5,568 nucleotides of DNA from assembly GCA_030746455.1 (NCBI GenBank), contig JASLMQ010001052.1:1-5568 (forward strand). Direction: 5' to 3'. The DNA is from Candidatus Latescibacterota bacterium. Lineage in GTDB: Bacteria > Latescibacterota > UBA2968 > GCA-2709665. A model generated the notes under the pieces. That model was not told the origin of the DNA. It did not search any database and saw only the letters and a program-made list of their open reading frames with translations. This document shows positions 1-5,331 of this stretch, piece after piece. The translations under genes and the position numbers were made by a program. Each line of letters begins with the position of its first letter. Position 1 is the stretch's first letter.

Positions 1-1
1 G

Positions 2-1558
2 GCCATCTCGATCCTCATGATCTGCTTCACGTTGCTTCTTGGGCTTCGGTTGGTGCTCGCCCGCCCCAGCGGCCCGCAGCGTCAGGACGAGCGCGAGGCG
101 CGCGCGGACACGAGTGCCTGGTGGAGACGGTTCTGGATCCCCGTGTTCCTGGTGGCAGGGGCCTCGATCTGGCTGATGTTCGAGGTGCCGGGTGATGCCG
201 TCACTCTGTTGATCACGATTTCGACGGTGGCCTTCCTGGGGGTCTATGCCTCCCTGTCCCGAGCAGGCCTTGCAACCCGTCGTGAGGTTGGCACACGGGC
301 GGGCGCCGCCATGTTCTTTTTGGTCGGCCTCTCCATGCAGCTTGCCACCTCCCACCGCTCCTTCGGCATCAGCATCTGGGGCGGGTGGCTGGTGCCTCTG
401 GTCCTGGTCATCGGAGGGTCGCTTTGTCTCTATCTGGGCAAGGCCGGAGGGGGCCGCAAGGGAATTGGCGTCCTGCCCGTGGCCGCAACTCTGGGGGGGG
501 TGATCCTCGGTCCGCGCCGTTATCTGCTGATGGGGGGGCTCGCCGTCTGTGCCATAGTCGGCTTCCAGTTCATGCCCTTGGGCCAGAAAGAAGCCACGCC
601 TGAGGCTGTGCGGGCCTGGCTATCAACCTACGAGGATGGCTCACGCGTTGAGGATCTGGATCAGACCGTGATCAACTTCCTCGCAGCGGCTGAAGCTCCC
701 CTGGATCTGCGAGCACTTGCACGTGCCGGCCGCGAGCGTTTGGACCGAGAGCTTGAGCATGGCACCTTCAACTCTCTCTACGCGTCGGCGTTTGCACGCC
801 TGGGGTTCCTGGAGGACGAAGACTATCGGCACTTCGTCGATCAGCGGGCGATCGACAAGCTGCTGTCCCCCGCGCGCATGTCACGCAATGGAGAGCACGT
901 CATGCCCGAGATCCTGGCCCACCTGCGCTTCGACTCGTTCACGCTTGAAGAGCGCAACCTGATCGCGGACAAGGCCATGGCCACTCTCGATCCGGCCAAT
1001 CAGTACGCCAATGCCGAGCATTTGCAGTGGATCGTCCACCTACTCGATGCGCTTGATCTTCCCGGGCGCCTCGACGAGCTGGCTCCCGCAGTTGACGAAA
1101 TACTCCAGGCCACCTGGTGCCGTACGGTGAACGGGGAGGAGGCAGCGTTCTCAACCTATCGTGACAACATCGAGCGTGATGAGAGCGGAGAGTCCGTGGA
1201 GAAAAGGTTGACCTTCGTTTGGGGGCACGCCACCTCGACCTCCGTCTGGCTGATGAGCCGCTTCGGGTTTCCCGAATGGATGAGCGCCAGCGATCTTGGA
1301 GCTCTGGATGCCTACCTGAGCGACAAGTCCCATTACTACCCGCGGAGCGGGATCAGCCCCTTCGAGGCGGAGACGGTATCGGCCCGCGCACTCCTGCATA
1401 CCACGAAGGCATGGGCCGCCGTGCAGGCTGAGGTTGAGAGCAGCCGGAGCCTCTTCAACAACCTGTTCCGCCTGCGTGCGGTGATCGCCGCCGTACTCCT
1501 GGCAGCCTTCTCGGTCCTCCTGACCTGGCGCGCCCCCGAGGAACTACCCGCGGTGTGA
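2..1558 (+). CDS. Multi-spanning membrane protein with large helical soluble domain, 5' end missing
   Basis: The reading frame is open to the left edge and the ATG at 17 falls inside a hydrophobic helix with no ribosome site before it, so the true start is probably outside the window. Numbering from that Met gives 513 residues. Hydrophobic segments lie near residues 1-16, 40-58, 60-80, 96-111, 117-140, 150-166 and 169-187. A polar, mostly helical domain follows (about 190-485), then a final membrane helix near 486-504 and a short tail. The soluble domain is acidic, with amphipathic helices such as residues 334-348, which might form a helical-repeat or toroid fold; this is inference. I see no transporter, kinase or protease motif and do not recognise the family. 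It ends 85 bases before the secreted protein gene on the same strand, so co-transcription is possible. Tracts of eight and seven G lie at 493-500 and 532-538. Confidence 0.88.
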   Translation, partial: AISILMICFTLLLGLRLVLARPSGPQRQDEREARADTSAWWRRFWIPVFLVAGASIWLMFEVPGDAVTLLITISTVAFLGVYASLSRAGLATRREVGTRAGAAMFFLVGLSMQLATSHRSFGISIWGGWLVPLVLVIGGSLCLYLGKAGGGRKGIGVLPVAATLGGVILGPRRYLLMGGLAVCAIVGFQFMPLGQKEATPEAVRAWLSTYEDGSRVEDLDQTVINFLAAAEAPLDLRALARAGRERLDRELEHGTFNSLYASAFARLGFLEDEDYRHFVDQRAIDKLLSPARMSRNGEHVMPEILAHLRFDSFTLEERNLIADKAMATLDPANQYANAEHLQWIVHLLDALDLPGRLDELAPAVDEILQATWCRTVNGEEAAFSTYRDNIERDESGESVEKRLTFVWGHATSTSVWLMSRFGFPEWMSASDLGALDAYLSDKSHYYPRSGISPFEAETVSARALLHTTKAWAAVQAEVESSRSLFNNLFRLRAVIAAVLLAAFSVLLTWRAPEELPAV

Positions 1559-1628
1559 GGCGCAGGGCAGCGGGTGGGACCCGATGAGGGGCCCTCAGAA
1601 GGAGAACTCTATCGGATACCAGAACCTT

Positions 1629-1643
1629 GTTTAGGCTCGGGGT
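1629..1643 (+). promoter_or_regulatory. Possible -10 element placed for a leaderless start of the M23/propeller gene
   Basis: TAGGCT at 1632-1637 resembles a GC-rich -10 hexamer (first, second and last bases match TATAAT), and its usual start point would fall on or next to the ATG at 1644. There is no Shine-Dalgarno within 15 bases of that ATG; the nearest GGAG, at 1601, is about 40 bases away. No convincing -35 box is seen. The same bases contain GTTTAGGC (1629-1636), an octamer that recurs in the other intergenic region. This could equally be only a regulator half-site, or chance. Confidence 0.25.
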
Positions 1644-4505
1644 ATGTTCTCTCCATTCTTGCTCGGCTTGTGTGCATTAATCTCCCCCCAGGGAAGGACT
1701 CAGCTTCCCCTGGTTCCCGGCAGTCCCACGACACGCGTGGACGTCAGCGGTGTGTGGGAGAAGGGCACCGGCGTCGACGAGCAGATTCTGCTGAAGGAGC
1801 TGGCGGATGGCGGTCTGCTCGGCTACGTGGCGGGAACTCCCGGGCTCTATCTCGTCGGAGGATCGCGCCAGGGCACCGACGTCATTTTGGAATTTGAGGG
1901 CGAGGATGGCGGCGGAATCTACGATGCCGGAACGTTCACGGGTATCCTCTCCCGCGAGCAGCTCGTGGGCTTTTTCGACGACGGGTCGGGTCCGCTTCCA
2001 GTGACCCTGGTGCGCTCATCGGCTCAAGTTGTGGAGGAGCACTGGCTGCTCATCGAGGCGGACACGTCGACTATGGTGGAGGCGACTCGCCTGCTGGATG
2101 GGGGGACCTTCCTGGGAGGGGGATTCGCGGGCGCGGGGCAGTGTGACTTCCTGGCCTGTGGTGGAGGCATCGACGTGTGGAACATCGCGGGCACCGCACA
2201 CACTATCCAGACTTCGTCTGGTGGGTCCTGCTCAACCTCATCCACCCTTACGGGGACCTTGGACCCGACGAGCTTCTTGTTGATGGGAGCCTATACGAGC
2301 ACGAGCTGCTCGAGTTCGGCCTCGGGCAGTTTCATGGGCGGCAAGCGCGGCCTTACCAACACCTCGGACGTCAGCCACCTGCTGGCCATGGTGGCGCGCT
2401 TCTGCGACGCCTTGGAGTCGGAGTCGTCGACGGCGATCGACGTCTTGCACTCCACCTACGTCCACGACGGGAAGACGCGCGCCGACTGGGCCGCGGATTT
2501 TGCCGCCTGGTACACCAGCTACGACTCCATCGAGGCGACAGCGGAGCTCAAGCAGATCGTCACCGTGGACGACGGCCAGGTTCATGCCTACCTACAGGGC
2601 CCGAGCCGGATGGAGTGGCACCTACGTGTGACAGGGGTGCCAGCGGCGGGCGGCGATGCCGAGGTCCTGCTGGACTACGAACCGGCCATGTTCGCGGACG
2701 GCCTGCACGCCGTCGGGACCGAGGCCGGACGCTGGGTGTTCGAGGGCAACGGCGAGCTCTCACCCTTCTCAATCAATATGCCCATCGCCATGGGCGATGG
2801 CGACCTCGTGACCTTCGGTCTGTGGCCCTATGGCGTTCACGGCGGGGGACACCCCGAGGGCCATCCCGGCATGGACATCGAGTACGCTCCCGGAGCCAAG
2901 GTGCGGGCCGCGGCGGATGGGGTCGTGACGTATATCGGTCCCAACTCGAACTTCCCCACCCAGTGGGATCTGTTGCTCGAGGTGCGCCAGGGGGTCGTCG
3001 CCCAGTACGACCACATGGGTGCCGTCGACCCTTCGATCACGGTTGGCACGGCGGTCGTGGCGGGGCAGGTGCTTGGGGATCCCTCCACGCCCTTCCCGCA
3101 CAGCGTCATCCATTTTGGCGTGCGTGCCGGCCTGGACACCGTTAGCCCGTCCGACTTCCTGAACGCGGCGGGTCAGGCCGTGTTTGATTCGCTCTGGGTG
3201 ACGGCGCGCTATGCGGAGGAGCTCATCGAGCCCCTAGCGTCCAATCCGGTGGACGTCAGCTTTCCTCTGACCGCTTCCCGCTCTCTCGTCTCCGGCTCAC
3301 TGCCCGCCCGCTTGGAGTTCACCCGCGACGACGCGACAACCTACACGACCACCTACGCCCTCTATGACGGCACGGATGCCGTCATCGAGATCGGCACGGT
3401 GAACTTCAATCCCTTCAAGCCAATCTCCGAAATCAACCTGACGCCGACGAGCCCGGCCGGGCCGACGAAACTGGGAGTGCTCGACATCCAGGGCGATGAT
3501 CTGTGGATTGACTGGGATACGACCGCCCGGCCGACCAGCCTGGCAAGCGCCTCCCACTACGCGCTCGACTACACCAAGGTGTACGTGTCCAACATCTTCG
3601 ATGGGTCCATCTCCGTGTTGGATCTGGGCACGGGGACGGTGACCAACACCATCAGCGTGGGGACGATGCCAGCGCACCTGGCCCATTCGCCCGCCTTGGG
3701 GATGGTCTTCGTGGGGGACCGTGGGGCTAGTGAGATCAACCGCGTGAGCACGGTCACCGAGACCGTTGTGCTTCCGTCGATACCCATCGCCAATACGGCT
3801 GGTGCGGTGGATATCGATCTCTCCTCGGGGACGGTTTATGGGCTTGCCACCCCGATTGAGCCCGCCATGGGTACGGAGATTCACATCATCGATGGAACTT
3901 CCGCAACGGAGGATCCCGGCTCTCCCATCAGCATCGGCATCAACCTTCAGGACATCCGCGTCGACCGGGTGAATGGCGTGGCCTACGCCACAGACTTTGG
4001 CGATTCCTCAGCCAATTCAAGTGGTGTGATCCCCTTCGACACAATCACCAACACGGTCGGCGCTCTCATCCCCATCGCCAACTCCCCCCATGGCATTGCC
4101 TTCGATGCGGAGGCCAACCTGCTGTACGTGACCCAGGTCGATGGTGACAGCGTGTTCGTCATCAACACCGCCACCGGCAAAGTGGGGCCGAGCATCCCGG
4201 TCGGCAAGGATCCGGAGTGGATTGCCCTGAATGCGGACGGCTCCAAGGCCTATGTGACCAATTGCGGAGACGGCACGGTGTCGATCATCGCTTACAACGG
4301 GACCACCTGGTCGGTGAACGGGACGATTGCCGTTGGGACCGAACCCTTCTTCGTCACGGTGGACAATATCTCGAACAAGGCCATCGTCACCAACCGCGGG
4401 AGCGACACCGTGACCATCATCGACACCATCTCCGACAAGGTCATCGCCACAATCGACGTGGGTGACGGTCCTGTCGGTGCGACGTTCGTGCGCTACAACC
4501 TCTGA
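1644..4505 (+). CDS. Secreted multidomain protein: M23 (LytM-type) peptidase domain plus seven-bladed YVTN propeller
   Basis: This gene encodes 953 residues. ATG 1644 is the first possible start because an in-frame TAG lies at 1632. The N-terminus (hydrophobic 4-14, no basic residue) is a weak signal peptide. Residues 33-125 and 135-235 look like two related beta-rich units, the second with Cys167, 172, 196 and 222. Residues 243-330 resemble an NTF2-like domain. Residues 395-497 are a LytM/M23 domain: H407xxxD411, Y455-D-H457 and H490 match zinc and active-site positions, but the usual HxH is V488-I-H490, with a displaced H486. After a beta-rich linker (498-640), residues 644-953 hold seven blades of 42-49 residues with YVTN, DGTVS, ID and VG-P signatures. 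M23 enzymes cut peptidoglycan cross-links; YVTN propellers are found in surface and binding proteins. A cell-wall binding or remodelling role outside the cytoplasm is inferred. The altered motif leaves activity doubtful. Confidence 0.95.
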   Translation: MFSPFLLGLCALISPQGRTQLPLVPGSPTTRVDVSGVWEKGTGVDEQILLKELADGGLLGYVAGTPGLYLVGGSRQGTDVILEFEGEDGGGIYDAGTFTGILSREQLVGFFDDGSGPLPVTLVRSSAQVVEEHWLLIEADTSTMVEATRLLDGGTFLGGGFAGAGQCDFLACGGGIDVWNIAGTAHTIQTSSGGSCSTSSTLTGTLDPTSFLLMGAYTSTSCSSSASGSFMGGKRGLTNTSDVSHLLAMVARFCDALESESSTAIDVLHSTYVHDGKTRADWAADFAAWYTSYDSIEATAELKQIVTVDDGQVHAYLQGPSRMEWHLRVTGVPAAGGDAEVLLDYEPAMFADGLHAVGTEAGRWVFEGNGELSPFSINMPIAMGDGDLVTFGLWPYGVHGGGHPEGHPGMDIEYAPGAKVRAAADGVVTYIGPNSNFPTQWDLLLEVRQGVVAQYDHMGAVDPSITVGTAVVAGQVLGDPSTPFPHSVIHFGVRAGLDTVSPSDFLNAAGQAVFDSLWVTARYAEELIEPLASNPVDVSFPLTASRSLVSGSLPARLEFTRDDATTYTTTYALYDGTDAVIEIGTVNFNPFKPISEINLTPTSPAGPTKLGVLDIQGDDLWIDWDTTARPTSLASASHYALDYTKVYVSNIFDGSISVLDLGTGTVTNTISVGTMPAHLAHSPALGMVFVGDRGASEINRVSTVTETVVLPSIPIANTAGAVDIDLSSGTVYGLATPIEPAMGTEIHIIDGTSATEDPGSPISIGINLQDIRVDRVNGVAYATDFGDSSANSSGVIPFDTITNTVGALIPIANSPHGIAFDAEANLLYVTQVDGDSVFVINTATGKVGPSIPVGKDPEWIALNADGSKAYVTNCGDGTVSIIAYNGTTWSVNGTIAVGTEPFFVTVDNISNKAIVTNRGSDTVTIIDTISDKVIATIDVGDGPVGATFVRYNL
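2826..3134 (+). other. LytM/M23 peptidase domain within the secreted protein
   Basis: The coding bases span residues 395-497. Codons of interest are CAT at 2862 (H407), GAC at 2874 (D411), CAC at 3012 (H457), CAC at 3099 (H486), GTC at 3105 (V488, where the catalytic His of HxH is normally found) and CAT at 3111 (H490). The order HxxxD, then YxH, then xxHF is the standard LytM order and spacing, and the Ala-Ala-Ala-Asp-Gly-Val-Val strand at 422-428 is typical of the family. Domain identity is secure; catalytic competence is not. Confidence 0.88.
3573..4502 (+). repeat. Seven tandem YVTN-type beta-propeller repeats (protein level)
   Basis: The blades start at about residues 644, 687, 730, 779, 826, 868 and 912. 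Each has a strand like VYVSN or AYVTN, a DGT/DS turn, an (I/V)D or similar strand end, a T-x-T-V/I strand and a closing VG-x-x-P or equivalent. Blades 1, 5, 6 and 7 are closest to consensus; blades 2 and 3 have diverged, and blade 3 carries an insertion. Seven copies match the usual closed propeller, so the domain appears complete at the C-terminus. The copies differ enough in DNA that recent expansion is unlikely. Confidence 0.88.
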
Positions 4506-4524
4506 CCCCTTGTGGGGGGATCAG
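4502..4524. terminator. Possible shared hairpin between convergent stop codons
   Basis: CTGA-CCCC (4502-4509) can pair with GGGG-A-TCAG (4516-4524), giving eight pairs with one bulged A and a six-base loop. It contains the TGA stop of the + gene (4503-4505) and the stop of the - gene (4521-4523, read as TCA). There is no T run after it on either strand, so it is not a textbook intrinsic terminator. It may slow or block read-through both ways. Confidence 0.3.
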
Positions 4525-4976
4525 TTGGTATTGACTCCGTGGAAGACGATTAAGATGGAGTTGTGCTCATCGCCGTGGCTGACGCGTCTGGCCCAGACCA
4601 TCCCCTCTTCGCCCGCGCTGGTGTAATCGAGATCGAAGCCGATCAGGTCATCGGGATTACCGCTCGTGCCACGTCCGTGGATGTTGGCTCCGGCCTCTTC
4701 GAGCTTGGTCAGCAGCAGTTCGCGTAGGTCCGACACGCGAGTCGCCATCTCCGCTTCAGAGAGGGGAAGCTTGTAGTTCCACTCCATGCCCTTGGCCTTG
4801 GTGCTACCCCCGCCGCTGTACCCGCCGGAGACGCTGTCAGCCTTGACGTCTCCCCACGTTGCGTCTACGCACTCGGTGACGCAATCTTCGAGGGAGTCGT
4901 AATCGACTGCTGCGAGGGCGCGAAAGCCACAGCTGGCGAGGAGGGGAAGGGCGATCAGTAGGGCGAGGCTTTTCAT
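4521..4976 (-). CDS. Small lipoprotein of unknown function
   Basis: This gene encodes 151 residues. The N-terminus has a Lys at position 2, a Leu/Ala hydrophobic core and a lipobox Leu-Ala-Ser-Cys with Cys16 as the lipidation site, so the product should be a lipid-anchored envelope protein of about 136 residues. Beyond Cys16 there are only two cysteines, Cys32 and Cys36 (a CxxxC pair that could form a disulfide). A Gly/Ser-rich stretch (50-59), a long amphipathic helix (about 73-95) and a beta-rich acidic C-terminal half follow. I recognise no family. The ATG at 4976 has AGGA seven bases upstream, which supports this start. The gene converges on the secreted M23/propeller gene, with 15 bases between the stop codons. 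It is divergent from the MerR-type gene, so the intergenic region to the right must hold its promoter. Confidence 0.88.
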   Translation of the reverse strand: MKSLALLIALPLLASCGFRALAAVDYDSLEDCVTECVDATWGDVKADSVSGGYSGGGSTKAKGMEWNYKLPLSEAEMATRVSDLRELLLTKLEEAGANIHGRGTSGNPDDLIGFDLDYTSAGEEGMVWARRVSHGDEHNSILIVFHGVNTN

Positions 4977-4983
4977 GTGAGTG

Positions 4984-4987
4984 TCCT
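4984..4987 (-). promoter_or_regulatory. Ribosome binding site of the lipoprotein gene
   Basis: On the - strand AGGA is followed by seven bases and then the ATG at 4976-4974. It is a good Shine-Dalgarno match at normal spacing. No earlier start in the same frame has a comparable site. Confidence 0.6.
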
Positions 4988-5065
4988 GGCTGAAAGGGGT
5001 GGTGTGTCCCGGGCGGATGGTGGGGATCCCTATCTGTCCCGTAACCCCCTGATCTTGGGCGGGAG

Positions 5066-5135
5066 CCGTCGTTTAGGCAACCTGCACAAGGGTTGGAAAA
5101 CCCAACCCCCCGTGGCCTGGGCTCAGGCCTGACGG
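5066..5135 (+). ncRNA. Candidate structured RNA, three-way junction (strand uncertain)
   Basis: Three perfect inverted repeats nest into one fold. The outer stem is CCGTC (5066-5070) with GACGG (5131-5135). The first arm is GGGTTGG (5090-5096) with CCAACCC (5102-5108), loop AAAAC. The second arm is GGCCTG (5114-5119) with CAGGCC (5124-5129), loop GGCT. A 19-base single-stranded joiner (5071-5089) lies before the first arm, five bases lie between the arms and one before the outer stem closes. Read rightward it ends 21 bases before the Shine-Dalgarno at 5157, as a leader element would. Read leftward it could lie in the leader of the lipoprotein gene. I could not match it to a known riboswitch class. 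Some of the pairing could be chance in GC-rich DNA. Confidence 0.35.
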
Positions 5136-5156
5136 AGTGGTTGTCTTGAGGGCCGA

Positions 5157-5163
5157 AGGAGGT
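5157..5163 (+). promoter_or_regulatory. Near-perfect Shine-Dalgarno before a 23-codon ORF
   Basis: AGGAGGT is followed by AGAA and an ATG at 5168, which places GGAGG five bases from the start codon. It is the best ribosome site in the window, better than those of the three long genes and the MerR-type gene. Confidence 0.5.
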
Positions 5164-5167
5164 AGAA

Positions 5168-5239
5168 ATGGGGCATCGAGGTGGGCTTGGGAAGGGTGGC
5201 CCTCCTGAATACTTGTCCCTAAACCCTTTATTTATATAG
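5168..5239 (+). CDS. Possible leader peptide or small protein, 23 residues
   Basis: ATG at 5168 to TAG at 5237-5239 gives 23 residues: a Gly/Pro-rich basic first half (starting MGHRGG) and a hydrophobic end (LSLNPLFI). It is too short for family assignment. Support comes only from the strong Shine-Dalgarno at correct spacing and from its place in the leader ahead of the MerR-type gene, 92 bases before that start. CCTCCT inside it (5201-5206) can pair with its own AGGAGG (5157-5162), so initiation could be self-limiting. Its stop codon overlaps the inverted repeat at 5218-5246. No obvious promoter lies upstream. It could be a regulatory leader ORF, a genuine small protein or a chance ORF. Confidence 0.3.
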   Translation: MGHRGGLGKGGPPEYLSLNPLFI

Positions 5240-5246
5240 GTTTAGG
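5218..5246. promoter_or_regulatory. AT-rich 8+13+8 inverted repeat, likely operator
   Basis: CCTAAACC (5218-5225) is perfectly mirrored by GGTTTAGG (5239-5246) around a 13-base spacer that is almost pure A/T. Equivalent arm positions are 21 bases apart, two helical turns, as expected for a dimeric DNA-binding protein touching one face. It lies 86 bases before the MerR-type start and could be bound by that protein, by inference. The A/T core also includes TATATA (5233-5238), which could be a -10 element or a melting site. Confidence 0.45.
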
Positions 5247-5290
5247 CCACGAGATGCAGAATGGGGCATAAAGGCTGCCGGATAAGGGTA

Positions 5291-5319
5291 TTGACACGCA
5301 GGATGTCACGTTCTATGAT
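5291..5319 (+). promoter_or_regulatory. Near-consensus sigma70-type promoter for the MerR-type gene
   Basis: A perfect TTGACA (5291-5296) is followed by a 17-base spacer and TATGAT (5314-5319, five of six matches to TATAAT). The expected transcription start is near 5326, only about six bases before the ATG at 5332, so the mRNA would be nearly leaderless. TGACA (5292-5296) and TGTCA (5304-5308) form an inverted repeat across the -35 box and spacer, a plausible repressor site. Confidence 0.65.
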
Positions 5320-5331
5320 CTGGGCATCCAA

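Larger units (their letters stand above)
4977..5331. other. Divergent intergenic region rich in inverted repeats
   Basis: These 355 bases separate the lipoprotein gene (leftward) from the MerR-type gene (rightward). They hold, from left to right, the lipoprotein ribosome site, a GTTTAGGC octamer (5071-5078), a nested set of inverted repeats (5066-5135), a strong Shine-Dalgarno with a 23-codon ORF (5157-5239), an AT-rich inverted repeat (5218-5246) and a near-consensus promoter (5291-5319). No clear promoter for the lipoprotein gene could be picked out. The stretch around 5000-5060 shows only GC-rich sequence with a short GGGATCCC palindrome (5023-5030). Confidence 0.7.

Noticed and set aside
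1585..1597. TGAGGG-G-CCCTCA inverted repeat after the membrane protein gene
   Set aside because: The arms are only one base apart, the usable stem is five pairs and no T run follows, so it does not support a terminator call.
1644..1700. Lipoprotein signal on the M23/propeller protein through Cys10
   Set aside because: The residues before Cys10 (Leu-Gly-Leu) do not fit a lipobox, which needs a small residue just before the cysteine.
1574..1897. A 107-codon + strand frame starting at GTG 1574, before the secreted protein gene
   Set aside because: It overlaps the start of the secreted protein in another frame, is Arg/Gly-rich and has no ribosome site or domain.
2177..3145. A 322-codon open frame on the + strand
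   Set aside because: It lies wholly inside the M23/propeller gene in another frame, is Arg/Gly/His-rich as GC-rich shadow frames are, and crosses the clearly coding M23 motifs.
3297..3884. A 195-codon open frame on the - strand
   Set aside because: It is antisense to the linker and the first propeller blades; the composition is typical of a shadow frame and there is no recognisable domain.
4531..4556. TTGACT followed by TAAGAT as a promoter
   Set aside because: The spacer is 14 bases, it lies inside the lipoprotein coding sequence and points rightward at no gene start.
5005..5041. TGTCCCG direct repeat (5005-5011 and 5035-5041)
   Set aside because: Seven bases in GC-rich DNA with no symmetry or promoter link are easily chance.
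5131..5163. Resemblance to a glutamine (glnA-type) or glycine riboswitch core through CGGAGTGG and CCGAAGGAGG
   Set aside because: The 5' partner sequences and flanking stems those classes need are absent, and the CGAAGGA part is explained by the Shine-Dalgarno.
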